NCBI GenBank assembly: GCA_002793035.1
Contig: PFPL01000043.1
Location: 317-53,751 of the forward strand
Source: Candidatus Magasanikbacteria bacterium CG_4_10_14_0_2_um_filter_33_14
GTDB lineage: Bacteria > Patescibacteriota > Patescibacteriia > Magasanikbacterales > UBA922
Length of the DNA: 53,435 bases
Direction: 5' to 3'
Shown here: piece after piece, positions 1 to 10,639 of the stretch
Numbering within the stretch: the stretch's first letter is position 1
How the letters are laid out: each line of letters starts with the position of its first letter
The notes under the pieces: model-generated
What the model saw: only the letters and a program-made list of their open reading frames with translations
Database searches by the model: none
Told to the model about the DNA's origin: nothing
Position numbers and translations under genes: made by a program

Positions 1-647
1 AAACCAAATTACAAAAATATTTTTATTATTTTGTTTTATTTATTATTTTATTAGCTAATTTTGTATCTTTTTCACAAGGTGCTTGGGTGGCACTTGCGGC
101 TGCAATTATTGTCTATCTTTTTTTTGTTGGATATAAAAAGATTAGTATAAGTTTGGTAGTATTAGGAATGATAATTGTGTTGGCAATCCCTACTTTTCGT
201 TCTATCGTCTTGTTTCAGGATGGAGCTGGTAGTAATAGATTTGTTTTGGCTGAATATACTTGGGATTATTTGACCGAGTCTCCTCGTCAATTTGTGACTG
301 GTGCTGGTCTTCGTAATTTTTACGATGCTATTGAAAATCCTAGGCGTGATCCTCTTACTCTTGAACCTCTTACTTTTCCTCACAATATTTTTTTAAATTT
401 TTGGTCAGAAGTTGGACTTGTTGGGATGTTATCTTTTTTCTTCATTTTTGTTTTGCTTATCAAAAATATTTGGAAGATTACAAACAAAAAAAATAAAGCA
501 ATTTTACTTGCTCTACTAACTTCTTTTTTTGTACAGGGACTTGTGGATGTTCCTTATTTTAACAATGATTTAGCGTTACTTTTTTGGTCCATAGCCTTTA
601 TTGTCATAGATGAATATGACAAGACAAAAGATAAAAAGTTGAACTAA
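1..647 (+). CDS. O-antigen ligase/polymerase (Wzy/WaaL-like) membrane protein, 5' truncated by window edge
   Basis: Frame is open from position 3 through the listed ORF at 87; multi-TM with FSQGAWVALAAA and PHNIFLNFWSEVGLVG segments typical of the Wzy_C family. Confidence 0.7.
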   Translation, partial: TKLQKYFYYFVLFIILLANFVSFSQGAWVALAAAIIVYLFFVGYKKISISLVVLGMIIVLAIPTFRSIVLFQDGAGSNRFVLAEYTWDYLTESPRQFVTGAGLRNFYDAIENPRRDPLTLEPLTFPHNIFLNFWSEVGLVGMLSFFFIFVLLIKNIWKITNKKNKAILLALLTSFFVQGLVDVPYFNNDLALLFWSIAFIVIDEYDKTKDKKLN

Positions 648-2068
648 TTTTTTAGAGTCAACAGATCTTTCAATTGTTCTTTGCTAACTGTTCGGCTGAT
701 TATAAGTACCAGAATATAGACTAGGCCACTGAAAATAATTGTCATTAATAATGGCAATTTTTTTAATACCAAAATTATGAAGAGGCCCATGATAATATTG
801 GCCAAAATTATTTTCAAAAATAGTTTTAATTTTAATGGTTGATAAAAACTTTTTCTAATGCTAAAAAATACCAGCAAAGCTGTATAAAATTCTGAAAAGA
901 CGGTCATCCAAGCGGCACCATACATGCCATAGCGAGGAATAAAGATAAGATATCCTATGAGAGTAATGATAGCATTACTAATATATACCCACATTACTTT
1001 CTTTTGCATGTTTACGGCTACCGCTAGATGGCCAAAGATACCACCTAAAAATACTCCCAATACTGCAAGAGATAGGATCTTGAGAGCGTCTCCTGATAAA
1101 TAAAAACTTTCTCCTGCTACAAAGAGCATGATTTGATGTGACAACAAAAATAATCCTGTAAACATGGGGAGTGCAATAAGCATCATGGCATCGAAGGACA
1201 TTTGGTAACGTTCTTGGAATTCTTGTTTGTTACCAGCTACCCAAGAATTGGCTAGTAGAGGTAACATGACTCCCATAACCATCATTGCTGTCTGTATTAC
1301 TAGATCTATGACACGATAAGCGGCCCCATAAATACCTACAACAGATTGTTCTCTAAAATAACTAAGGACCAAGACATCGCCACGTAAATAGACGACATTG
1401 AAAATTATAGCAATAGCAATTGGCCACATTTTTTGGAGTATAGTAAGCCAAATTTTTCTATCGAAACTGAAAGTAATTTTTGTTTTTTTGCGTATATATA
1501 AGTATAGACTAAGAGTATATGATATACTTGCAACAACTATCACCCACATAAGTGTATAAAAACTGGCACGACCAGATATCGCCAAAAAAAGTCCGACTAC
1601 CAAAACTATTCTGCTTATTACCTCGCCGAATGCTTGGATTTGCATGGTAAGCCTTTCTTGTAAAAAACCAATAAAAACTTGATTGAGAGTAATGGCAAAA
1701 AAAGAAATAGAAGTAAATAAAATTGCTATTTTTACAGTATGAGGATATGGAAAAAGAAAAGCTGTAAGAGGAGCAATACTTAAAAAAATAAGTGCTGTAA
1801 AGAATCTAAAGGTAAGAATATTGCTAAAAAGTTTTGTCTTTTCAAATTTGTTTTCACCAAGCATTTGTGCCGTCACTGGTGTCATCCCAAAATCGATTAG
1901 TATCCCAAGAAAACCTAAAAAGGAAATAGTAGTAATATACCAACCAAATTTTTCATCACCTAGATATCGGGTGAGCATCGCCATAGCTGCCAATCCCAAG
2001 AAAGTAGAAAGTATTTTTCCTGTCATTTGAGTAATAGTATTGTGGGCGATTTTTTTACCAAGAGACAT
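644..2068 (-). CDS. Polysaccharide flippase (Wzx/RfbX-like, MATE/MVF superfamily); probable start at MSLGKK (ORF opens at 2152)
   Basis: ~12 TM segments, N-terminal LGKKIAHNTITQMTGKILSTFLGLAAMAMLTRYLG; next to a Wzy-like gene. Confidence 0.75.
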   Translation of the reverse strand: MSLGKKIAHNTITQMTGKILSTFLGLAAMAMLTRYLGDEKFGWYITTISFLGFLGILIDFGMTPVTAQMLGENKFEKTKLFSNILTFRFFTALIFLSIAPLTAFLFPYPHTVKIAILFTSISFFAITLNQVFIGFLQERLTMQIQAFGEVISRIVLVVGLFLAISGRASFYTLMWVIVVASISYTLSLYLYIRKKTKITFSFDRKIWLTILQKMWPIAIAIIFNVVYLRGDVLVLSYFREQSVVGIYGAAYRVIDLVIQTAMMVMGVMLPLLANSWVAGNKQEFQERYQMSFDAMMLIALPMFTGLFLLSHQIMLFVAGESFYLSGDALKILSLAVLGVFLGGIFGHLAVAVNMQKKVMWVYISNAIITLIGYLIFIPRYGMYGAAWMTVFSEFYTALLVFFSIRKSFYQPLKLKLFLKIILANIIMGLFIILVLKKLPLLMTIIFSGLVYILVLIISRTVSKEQLKDLLTLKN

Positions 2069-2303
2069 AACAAAAATGCTTAAAAGGCTTGAAAAGCCAG
2101 AAAGGCTATCAACTAATATTAGAAGTTTAACAAAATTAGCTAAAATTAGCAATCGTTTTGTTAGAAATTTTATTGTGAACTAATTGTTGATAAACATGAT
2201 AATTTTGCTAATTCTGGGGTAGTCTAAAATGTTGGTGAAAAGTAGTAAAATATGCTATAATTTTAGAAGACTATAAATTTATTTAATTTGTCTAAATTCA
2301 ACT

Positions 2304-4193
2304 ATGTTTTTTAAAAAAATCTTTTCATTTTTCATCATTTCTCTTGTTTTTATTACTTCTTTTGCTTTTAGTCCTTCTGTTGTTCAAGCTGCATTACCTG
2401 ACGTTTCTATAAGAGATGATTCTTTTGCTGCCAAATATGTTAGTCAGAGTATCTCTGACCCTGTAAAAATAGAAGCTGGTAGTACTATCACTGTGGACAT
2501 AAAATTCAAAAATGTAGGCACCAAGACTTGGAATGCTAGTTCTGGCAATTACATTTCAGCTTATACTATGGAACCTCGTTATCATAGTTCAGATTTTTCT
2601 GCTAGTAGTTGGGTGAGCAAAAGTCAAACTTCCAAAATTTCAGGTGCTGTAAAGCCTGGTGAAGTAGGAACTTTAAGTTTACAACTTACAGCTCCAGAAA
2701 AGACAGGTACTTATACTGAAAAATTTTGGTTGGCAGCTGAAAACTATTCTTGGTTGAAGGATGGTTATTTTTATCTAAAAATAAATGTAGTAGCAAAAAC
2801 TGCTTCCGTACAAGAAGAGACAAAAGTTACCGAAGAAATAAGTAAAACAGAGGATGTAACTACTTCCAACGAATACAAAGCTAAACAATTTATTTTGAAT
2901 ACCAAAAATGTGACAGCAAGAGGTGGAGAAAAGGTGAGTGTTATCTTGGGTGTACAAAATTTGGGTACAGCTACTTGGCAAAAATATTCTATAGTTGCCA
3001 ATAGCCCTGTTTCTTTGGCTGGTGAATCTTTGAACAATTTGACTTTTGCCGATGCAACTTGGAAGGATAATAATACTGTTTTAGAAAAAGACAAAAAAGT
3101 TGCTCAGTGGGACGTCATCCGTGATACTTTTAGCTTTGTTGCTCCTGCTAAAGCAGGAAGTTATACCTTGAATTTGAAACTAAAAGCAGATGATAGTCAG
3201 GTGAGTGGTTTAGACATAAATATTCCCGTTACTGTCACTTCCAATGCTCCAAATTATGTAGAAAATGTTACTAACAATAATAATATTATTAACGAAGTGC
3301 CTAGACTTTCAGAAGAACCTTTTATTAGAATAGGTGTCTGGCAAAATCCAGAAGACAAAGTAAAATTCTTATCAGATGAAGATGATTATGTAGTATATGC
3401 CGGAGATGTCATGCAAGGTATTTTGGGTAAAGGAGTACCTGCTACTACTTATTATCAAGATGGAATATATTATTTCAATTCTGTGGGATTAGATTTTTCT
3501 GGTAAAGATTTTGTTCGTCTTGTTCCTAGAAACAATTTACATGCAGTTTTTACTCTTGTAAATTACAATAGAGCTGTCACTTGGAAAGGTCCTGTAAACT
3601 TCAACAAATATCGTGGTACGATGGAACTTCGTAAGATAAACAATGGTGATGATGTGTATGTCATTGAAGAAACTTATATGGAAGATTATGTAGCTGGTAT
3701 TGCTGAGACTTCCAATGCAGGACCAACTGAATATATAAAAGCTTTGCTGACTGCGGCTCGTACTTATGCTTATTATGTCAAAGAATATACTACCAAACAT
3801 GATGCCAGAAATTTCGATGTAGTAGCTCATACTGGTGATCAGCTTTATCTTGGTTATGCAAGTGAAGTACTGATGCCAAATGTTGCAGCTGCTCAAAAAG
3901 CTACTCGTGGATATATGGTTACTTACAACAATGATATCGTCATTACACCATACTACAGTACTAGTGATGGTCGTACTAGAAATTGGACTGATGTCTGGGG
4001 AGGAAGTGCCAAACCTTGGTTGGTTTCTGTAACAGCTCCTTATGATTTGCGTGATGGCAAAGCGATGTACGGTCATGGTGTTGGTATGAGTGCTCGCGAT
4101 GCTGCTTATATGGCTGATGAAGAAGGAATTAGTTGGCAAGAAATATTACATCATTATTATACGGATGTGGAAATCAGTGTTATCTATAAATAA
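2304..4193 (+). CDS. Secreted SpoIID/LytB-domain protein with NBR1-like Ig domains
   Basis: Signal peptide; FKNVGTKTW and VQNLGTATW Ig-like repeats; C-terminal AARTYAYY...YYSTSDGRTRNWTDVWGG...GHGVGMSARDA SpoIID signature. Confidence 0.85.
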   Translation: MFFKKIFSFFIISLVFITSFAFSPSVVQAALPDVSIRDDSFAAKYVSQSISDPVKIEAGSTITVDIKFKNVGTKTWNASSGNYISAYTMEPRYHSSDFSASSWVSKSQTSKISGAVKPGEVGTLSLQLTAPEKTGTYTEKFWLAAENYSWLKDGYFYLKINVVAKTASVQEETKVTEEISKTEDVTTSNEYKAKQFILNTKNVTARGGEKVSVILGVQNLGTATWQKYSIVANSPVSLAGESLNNLTFADATWKDNNTVLEKDKKVAQWDVIRDTFSFVAPAKAGSYTLNLKLKADDSQVSGLDINIPVTVTSNAPNYVENVTNNNNIINEVPRLSEEPFIRIGVWQNPEDKVKFLSDEDDYVVYAGDVMQGILGKGVPATTYYQDGIYYFNSVGLDFSGKDFVRLVPRNNLHAVFTLVNYNRAVTWKGPVNFNKYRGTMELRKINNGDDVYVIEETYMEDYVAGIAETSNAGPTEYIKALLTAARTYAYYVKEYTTKHDARNFDVVAHTGDQLYLGYASEVLMPNVAAAQKATRGYMVTYNNDIVITPYYSTSDGRTRNWTDVWGGSAKPWLVSVTAPYDLRDGKAMYGHGVGMSARDAAYMADEEGISWQEILHHYYTDVEISVIYK

Positions 4194-4195
4194 TT

Positions 4196-4891
4196 ATGAC
4201 CGATACACATTTCAAAAAGAAATGTTTAGTTCCTACTGCTAGAGTCTGTTTCCGACTCAAATCTTTGCGTCAAGAGAAACAAGTTTCTTTGTCTGAATTG
4301 GAAATGAGAACTAAGATAAACAAATTATATTTACAAGCATTAGAAGAGTGTCGTTTTTCAGATATCCCACAGACAAGTCTCTACAAGAAAAATTTTGTCA
4401 AAAAATATGTCAAAGCTCTTGGTGAAGATCCTACTTGTTTTGTTGATCAATTTGTTAATGAAGAATTGACATATGTCCCACAAGAAAATAATACTCCAAA
4501 ATTAAAATATAGTAGATTTTATTTTAGCAACATGCCGAGTGTTTTGCGTTTTGTTTTGTTTAGTTTGGTAATAGGAAGTTTGTTATTATTTCTTGGGTCT
4601 CATGTTAATAATATTTTGACACCACCAGATTTGGTCGTGATTTCACCTGAAAATGGATATATTAGTAATAACAATTTTATTGATGTACATGGTAAGACTA
4701 ATCCTGAAACACAGATTACTATCAATGAAGAAGTAATAAAAAATGATGAAAATGGAAACTTTAGCCAAAGTATAAATCTTTTACCAGGTATCAATACTTT
4801 TGTTATCGAAGCTAAAAATAAACATGGCAAGACGACAGAAGAAGTGAGAAACGTGATTTATAAAAATAATGGTAGTATTTCTTTGAAGTAA
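4196..4891 (+). CDS. RodZ-like HTH protein with TM and extracytoplasmic Ig-like domain
   Basis: RLKSLRQEKQVSLSELEMRTKINKLYLQALE HTH_25-like; single TM; SPENGYISNNNFIDVHGKTNPETQITIN domain. Confidence 0.6.
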   Translation: MTDTHFKKKCLVPTARVCFRLKSLRQEKQVSLSELEMRTKINKLYLQALEECRFSDIPQTSLYKKNFVKKYVKALGEDPTCFVDQFVNEELTYVPQENNTPKLKYSRFYFSNMPSVLRFVLFSLVIGSLLLFLGSHVNNILTPPDLVVISPENGYISNNNFIDVHGKTNPETQITINEEVIKNDENGNFSQSINLLPGINTFVIEAKNKHGKTTEEVRNVIYKNNGSISLK

Positions 4892-4932
4892 CATTGATTA
4901 CACTGATTTTAAAATAGATTACATAGATTAAA

Positions 4933-4960
4933 AAAACGACTTGAAGTCGTTTTTATTTTT
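4933..4960 (+). terminator. Intrinsic terminator
   Basis: AAACGACttgaaGTCGTTTTTATTTTTTT. Confidence 0.65.
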
Positions 4961-4970
4961 TTAATTATTT

Positions 4971-5312
4971 TTATTTTCTATTATAATCATCTTCCAATCT
5001 GACAATATCATTTTCATCAAATTCTCCAAAAGATATTTCCATAATTTCCATACTATTTTCATTTGTCATGATACGATGTTTTGTCTCTTTGGGTATGAAA
5101 TGTTCATCACCTTTTTGTACATCAATAATTTCTTCTCCAATAATGATTTGTCCACTTCCTCCGATCACTCGCCAAAATTCGTCACGTTTGTGATGATACT
5201 GTAGACTAAGTTTAGAATTTGGTTTGACGGTAATTATTTTTACAGTTACTTGTTCATTGTGACAAAATTGTTCAAATTTGCCCCAAGGTCTTTCTTCGGA
5301 GTATTTGTTCAT
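4971..5312 (-). CDS. Mannose-6-phosphate isomerase type II / cupin
   Basis: MNKYSEERPWGKFEQFCHNEQVTVKIITVKPNSKLSLQYHHKRDEFWRVIGGSGQ; start placed at internal Met (ORF opens at 5444) just after the HD gene stop. Confidence 0.8.
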   Translation of the reverse strand: MNKYSEERPWGKFEQFCHNEQVTVKIITVKPNSKLSLQYHHKRDEFWRVIGGSGQIIIGEEIIDVQKGDEHFIPKETKHRIMTNENSMEIMEISFGEFDENDIVRLEDDYNRK

Positions 5313-5313
5313 A

Positions 5314-5925
5314 TTATCTATTTTTATTGGTATAAATATTTTCCCACCACTCAGATATTTTACCAGCCAATATTTCTTCTGCCAACTTTTTGGCGGATTC
5401 AGTCTTGAGACTTTTGTATTGGATATTTTCTGTTTGTCCTTCACCTTTACCGTGGAGCCAGATGGCTGCTTCTTGATTGCCTTGGTGTGTGTATTCTTTT
5501 AGCAATAGTATCTGGTCTATCATATCAGCATCTTTGGCGACGATTGCTTCTTTGCTTTCACGCTTTTCGAATTCTGTACTCATATCAAATAAGTCTGGGA
5601 AAGGTAAATCACCTAGTTGGTCTTTTATTATTTCCTCTTCGAAGATCTTTACGTATTTTTTGTGAATGTAGTTGTGATCACCACTACGGATTTCACCCAG
5701 GTCATGAGTGAGAGCCATGAGAGTAGTCTTGTATGGATCAGCATTTTCTAGTTTGGCCAGAAACCATGCTACAAGTCCGACGCGGTAAGAGTGAGTAGCG
5801 ATGTTGTCAGATAAATCTTGGGTAAGTAAGACTTGCTGGTGCATGCGAGGAAGTTTGCGCATGGTGCCGACTTCAAATAAGAAATTGGCGATTTTTTTGT
5901 AGGAGTTTGGTGTTGTTTCTGGCAT
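5314..5925 (-). CDS. HD-domain hydrolase (YfbR/HDDC2-like)
   Basis: HSYRVGLVAWFLAK...LTHDLGEIRSGD metal-binding motif. Confidence 0.8.
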   Translation of the reverse strand: MPETTPNSYKKIANFLFEVGTMRKLPRMHQQVLLTQDLSDNIATHSYRVGLVAWFLAKLENADPYKTTLMALTHDLGEIRSGDHNYIHKKYVKIFEEEIIKDQLGDLPFPDLFDMSTEFEKRESKEAIVAKDADMIDQILLLKEYTHQGNQEAAIWLHGKGEGQTENIQYKSLKTESAKKLAEEILAGKISEWWENIYTNKNR

Positions 5926-5929
5926 ATAT

Positions 5930-6430
5930 TTATTTGTTATCTTTTTTATTCATTAAGTAATTTTTTATTTTATACCAAAATCTTCTAAAAGTAGGAAATT
6001 GTGATAAATATTGTTTATAACTTCTTCCTGCTTTATCAAACACTTGAATATATAATACTTTTAAAAAATCTATATCTTTTTGTTCTGCCATTACTGTAGC
6101 TTCTGGATTTTCTTCATTAAGAATATTTTTAGGATCATCCAAAAGACTATTAGATAATAGGAGAGATTCTCCAGATTCACAAAATAAACCTACCACACCT
6201 AAACGAATAGGTCGACGCCCTTTATTTGTTATTGTTACAACTAGATAATCTTTATCTTCTGAATATGGAGGTATGGCATTTATAATTTTCATGCCTTTTT
6301 GATGACTAACAATGACCTTAGCTCTATCTCTCCATACATTATATGAAACTAGTATCATACTAATAGTGGCTACAATAGCCCCATACCAAGCCACAGAATC
6401 AGCAGAAATATTTAGGGTTAAATTTGGCAT
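5930..6430 (-). CDS. Hypothetical protein with one N-terminal TM
   Basis: ORF of 166 aa. Confidence 0.55.
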   Translation of the reverse strand: MPNLTLNISADSVAWYGAIVATISMILVSYNVWRDRAKVIVSHQKGMKIINAIPPYSEDKDYLVVTITNKGRRPIRLGVVGLFCESGESLLLSNSLLDDPKNILNEENPEATVMAEQKDIDFLKVLYIQVFDKAGRSYKQYLSQFPTFRRFWYKIKNYLMNKKDNK

Positions 6431-6593
6431 ATACCTTTTTTAATTTACTATTTTGTTTAAATTTGATAGTTGTTTCAGTATACCATTCTTATCCCAAAAA
6501 ACAAGTTTGACACCATATCTATAACAGTGTAAAATTAAGCACGGAGGAGAGGGTTTTACCTCTTTTTTAATCTAAAAATTGACCTGTCTTTTT

Positions 6594-6623
6594 CGCGAAA
6601 AAAGGGTTTTAACCCTTCTCGCG
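6594..6623 (+). promoter_or_regulatory. Hairpin in recA upstream/leader region
   Basis: CGCGaaaaAAGGGttttaaCCCTTctCGCG inverted repeat ~30 bp before recA. Confidence 0.4.
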
Positions 6624-6655
6624 ACACGTATAAATTAAGTAATTTAAGTAATATT

Positions 6656-7711
6656 ATGGCAACAAAGAAAGAAAATCCAAAAATGGAAGCTGCTAAGACA
6701 GCAATCGATCAGATTAGACAAAAATATGGTGACAACTCCATCATGCGCTTCGGTGAAGCCAAGACTATGGAAGTGGATGCCGTGTCGACAGGCTCAGTAT
6801 CAATGGACATCGCTCTTGGTGTCGGTGGTGTACCTCGTGGACGTATTATCGAAGTATTTGGACCAGAAGCTTCTGGTAAAACTACTCTTGCTCAACATAT
6901 CGTGGCTGAGGTGCAAAAGCTTGGTGGTATCGCAGCTTTCGTCGATGCGGAACATGCTCTTGATCCAGAGTACGCCAAGAAAATTGGTGTGGACGTCGAT
7001 GCTTTATATATTTCTCAACCTGATACTGGTGAACAAGCTTTAGAAATTCTAGAAACTCTTGTTCGTTCCAATGCTGTGGATGTCGTCGTTATCGACTCTG
7101 TTGCAGCTCTTGTTCCAAAAGCTGAAATCGAAGGTGAAATGGGAGATAGTCATATGGGCTTGCAAGCTAGACTTATGTCTCAAGCTTTGCGTAAACTGAC
7201 AGGTATAGTATCTAAGACTCGTACTGTGGTAATTTTCATCAACCAAACTCGTCAAAAGATTGGTGTGTTCTTCGGTAATCCTGAGACTACTACTGGTGGT
7301 AATGCTCTCAAATTTTATTCTTCAGTTCGTATCGAAGTCCGTCGTAGTGCTCAAATCAAACAAGGTGACAAGATTATTGGTAACAGAGTAAAAGTAAAAA
7401 TCGTGAAGAACAAAGTCGCCGCACCTTTTCGTACTACAGAATTTGATATCATGTACAATGAAGGTATCTCTGTAGCTGGTGATATGCTTGATACTGGTGT
7501 GACTTACAACGTTATTCACAAATCTGGTAACAGTTATAGCTTCGGTGAAGAGAAGTTGGGAGTAGGTAGAGAAAAAGCCAAGCAATTCTTGCGTGAAAAT
7601 CCAAAGATGATGGCAGAAATCAAGACTAGAGTTTGGGAAGCTGTAAAACTAGGGGATGCACCAGAAGAAGAAAAAGGTAAAGCTGGCGAGAAAGAAGATG
7701 TAGAAGAATAG
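6656..7711 (+). CDS. recA: Recombinase RecA
   Basis: [13 protein letters not shown] Walker [61 protein letters not shown]. Confidence 0.98.
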   Translation: MATKKENPKMEAAKTAIDQIRQKYGDNSIMRFGEAKTMEVDAVSTGSVSMDIALGVGGVPRGRIIEVFGPEASGKTTLAQHIVAEVQKLGGIAAFVDAEHALDPEYAKKIGVDVDALYISQPDTGEQALEILETLVRSNAVDVVVIDSVAALVPKAEIEGEMGDSHMGLQARLMSQALRKLTGIVSKTRTVVIFINQTRQKIGVFFGNPETTTGGNALKFYSSVRIEVRRSAQIKQGDKIIGNRVKVKIVKNKVAAPFRTTEFDIMYNEGISVAGDMLDTGVTYNVIHKSGNSYSFGEEKLGVGREKAKQFLRENPKMMAEIKTRVWEAVKLGDAPEEEKGKAGEKEDVEE

Positions 7712-7747
7712 AGTTTCATAAAAACACTAGAACATAAAAACATTAAA

Positions 7748-7773
7748 ACAGTCTCGAAAGAGTCTGTTTTTTT
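7748..7773 (+). terminator. Intrinsic terminator after recA
   Basis: ACAGTCTCGAAAGAGTCTGTTTTTTT. Confidence 0.6.
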
Positions 7774-7853
7774 GTATTTTACAAACTTTTGACTTTATAA
7801 ACTTTTAGACTTTATAGACTTATGAAAACATGATATAATGTATTTACAAAAAT

Positions 7854-10361
7854 ATGGCAAAAGGTAAAAAGAAAAAATCATCGCGTTTAGATCCTACACT
7901 TTCTCGTGGGATTATTGCGGTATTGCTAATTATATTAGCTATAATAATAACATTGAGCTTATTTGAAAAAGCTGGTTTTGTTGGTGTCATGATCAATATT
8001 ATTTTAAGTTTTCTTTTTGGAAGTATTACTAAATTTTCTGTACCTATAATAATTTTGATAATATCCTGGTTTCTTATAAACGACGGAAAGTATGATTACA
8101 AACCAACCCATATTATAGGTTCTTTGCTTTTTTTAATTTCATTTTCAAGTATTAGTCATCTAAAATTTGATACTAGTGAAATGTTTTATCAAGCTTTAAA
8201 TGGTCATGGTGGAGGTGTTTTTGGTATGATGGCTTGGCCTATGAAAGAATACTTAAAAAGTATTGCTAGTTATGTAATATTTTTTGGTGTAGGTCTGATT
8301 TCTGTTTTTCTTATTTTCAATACTACTCTTACAGCTTTTGTTCTTATCCATCAAAAAATATTCGAAGGTTTGGGTTGGCTAGGTAGAAGTATTCTTTTTG
8401 TTATCAAAAAACTTTTTGTACCAAGTGGCCACAAATCTGAAGTCAAAATTAGAGGTGAGTACGAGACTGAAGATGATGAATATGAGGATGATGACGAAGA
8501 TTATGAAGACGAGGATGAAGAGGAAGAAACCCAAAAACATGGCCGTCGTTTTCTTAGTAAACGTATCCAAAAACAGGAAGAAGATATTGAAGAGGATGAT
8601 GACGAAGATGAAGATGATACAAAAGAAATTCCAAAATTCAAAGAAAAAGAAGAAAAGAAAAATGATGTCTGGTCCAAGAGGGTTATTATCAAAAATTTAC
8701 CACCATTATCACTTCTTACTACCAAAAAAGGTAAGCCAACTAGTGGTGATATAAAATCTAATGCAGAGATAATTCACAGTACTCTCAATGAATTCAATGT
8801 GGGTGTGACAATGGGAGAAGTTCGTGTTGGCCCAACCGTGACACAATATTCTCTAAAACCTGATAAAGGTGTAAAATTGAGTAAAATTACTAGTTTGTCC
8901 AATGATTTGGCTTTGACTTTGGCTGCTCATCCTATTCGTATTGAAGCACCAATACCAGGTCAATCTTTAGTTGGTATCGAAGTCCCAAATGAAAAATCAG
9001 CTATTGTTTCTTTTCGTGAATTGTTGGAAGCAAAAGAATTTGAAAAAAGACCACACAATATGATGGTAGCTCTTGGTAAAGATGTTGGTGGCAAAACTTG
9101 GTTTGCAGATTTACCAAAAATGCCTCATCTTTTGATTGCTGGTGCTACTGGTAGTGGTAAGACTGTTTGTATGAATACCATTATAATGAGTCTACTCTAC
9201 CAAAATACTGCGGAAACTCTTCGTATGATTATGGTCGACCCAAAAAGAGTAGAACTCACTTTATACAATGGTATCCCTCATTTGCTTACTCCTGTTATTA
9301 CCAATACCCAACAAACAGTCAATGCTCTCAAGTGGTGTATTGGTGAGATGGATAGACGTTTTGAAGTCTTGTCCAAAGTTGGTAGTAGAGATATCACTTC
9401 CTACAATGAAGCTTTCAAAGCTAACAAAATGCCACAGATTGTTTTCATTATCGATGAGTTGGCCGATCTTATGGCGACAGCTGCCGGTGAAGTAGAGGCA
9501 GGTATTATTCGTCTTGCTCAGATGGCTCGTGCGGTGGGTATTCATTTAATTGTAGCTACCCAAAGACCTAGTGTTGATGTTATTACTGGTCTTATGAAAG
9601 CAAATATTCCTGGACGTATCGCTTTTTCAGTGGCTTCTCTTGTAGATTCACGTACTATTTTGGATTCTTCTGGTGCGGAAAAACTTATTGGTCGTGGTGA
9701 TATGCTTTTTCAAACTGCTGAATTTGGTAAACCAATTCGTATTCAAGGTGCCTATATTTCTGAGAGTGAACTAAAAAATGTTGTAAAATATTTAAAAGGT
9801 GATGAAGAACCAGAATATGATATTTCTATTATAGAAAGTAAAAAAGGTGGAAGTAATGGTACTATGAATATGTTTGGTGGGACAGCTGACGATCAAGACC
9901 CTCTATTTGAAGAATGTAAAGAAATAATTATAAAATATGAAAAAGCCAGTGCGTCATTTCTCCAACGTCGTTTGAAGATTGGTTATGCGAGAGCCGCTAG
10001 AATCCTAGACGAGCTAGAAGAGGCTGGTATTGTAGGACCTTCTCAAGGTGCCAAAGCTCGTGAAATACTTGTTACAGCCGAAACTGTGGGGCGTACAAGA
10101 GTTGCAGGAGGTGAACACAATGTCTTTACTGATCCAGAAGATGAAGATGTTGAAGAAAAGGACGAAGTCGAAGAAGAAGAAAATACTGAGGAAGATTATG
10201 AAGAGGATGAAACAGAAGAAGAAACTGAAGATCAATATGCCGATGTTGATATAGATGAGGAAGAAGAGGATGAAACTGATGACGAGGAAGAGGACGATAG
10301 TACCGAAGAAGAAATAGATGATGATCATACTCATAATGGTAGGTCAAGGTTTGAGTACTAA
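7854..10361 (+). CDS. ftsK: DNA translocase FtsK/SpoIIIE
   Basis: 4 N-terminal TMs, acidic linker, AGATGSGKTVCMNTI Walker A, FIIDELADLM, TQRPSVDVITGLMKANIPGRIAF, C-terminal winged helix FLQRRLKIGYARAARILDELEEAGIVGPSQGAK. Confidence 0.97.
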   Translation: MAKGKKKKSSRLDPTLSRGIIAVLLIILAIIITLSLFEKAGFVGVMINIILSFLFGSITKFSVPIIILIISWFLINDGKYDYKPTHIIGSLLFLISFSSISHLKFDTSEMFYQALNGHGGGVFGMMAWPMKEYLKSIASYVIFFGVGLISVFLIFNTTLTAFVLIHQKIFEGLGWLGRSILFVIKKLFVPSGHKSEVKIRGEYETEDDEYEDDDEDYEDEDEEEETQKHGRRFLSKRIQKQEEDIEEDDDEDEDDTKEIPKFKEKEEKKNDVWSKRVIIKNLPPLSLLTTKKGKPTSGDIKSNAEIIHSTLNEFNVGVTMGEVRVGPTVTQYSLKPDKGVKLSKITSLSNDLALTLAAHPIRIEAPIPGQSLVGIEVPNEKSAIVSFRELLEAKEFEKRPHNMMVALGKDVGGKTWFADLPKMPHLLIAGATGSGKTVCMNTIIMSLLYQNTAETLRMIMVDPKRVELTLYNGIPHLLTPVITNTQQTVNALKWCIGEMDRRFEVLSKVGSRDITSYNEAFKANKMPQIVFIIDELADLMATAAGEVEAGIIRLAQMARAVGIHLIVATQRPSVDVITGLMKANIPGRIAFSVASLVDSRTILDSSGAEKLIGRGDMLFQTAEFGKPIRIQGAYISESELKNVVKYLKGDEEPEYDISIIESKKGGSNGTMNMFGGTADDQDPLFEECKEIIIKYEKASASFLQRRLKIGYARAARILDELEEAGIVGPSQGAKAREILVTAETVGRTRVAGGEHNVFTDPEDEDVEEKDEVEEEENTEEDYEEDETEEETEDQYADVDIDEEEEDETDDEEEDDSTEEEIDDDHTHNGRSRFEY

Positions 10362-10462
10362 GAGTAATTTTAGATAAAGTTACTCTTATTTTTTCAATTT
10401 TATTTTGTTTAAAAATGTTTATAAAGTTATACTTTAAGATATTTTTTTATTAATTTTTGTTT

Positions 10463-10639
10463 ATGAATAAAATAGAAATAAAAAATGAAATTTTGGAAGT
10501 AATGAGAAGTTATGGGAAATTTCAAAAAACAAAAGAAAAACTTATAAAAAGAATAAATAATTTGTGTATAAATATAGAAAATGAAAAAGTAAGAATGAAA
10601 ATTGAAAAAATAAGAAAAGATTTAATGGAGAATATATGA
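10463..10639 (+). CDS. Small hypothetical protein, translationally coupled (ATGA) to next gene
   Basis: ORF ending ATATGA overlapping the ATG at 10636. Confidence 0.5.
   Translation: MNKIEIKNEILEVMRSYGKFQKTKEKLIKRINNLCINIENEKVRMKIEKIRKDLMENI

Noticed and set aside
8379-10347. Multiple Ser/Ile/Phe-rich antisense ORFs within ftsK
   Set aside because: Mirror translations of acidic GAA/GAT runs on the other strand.
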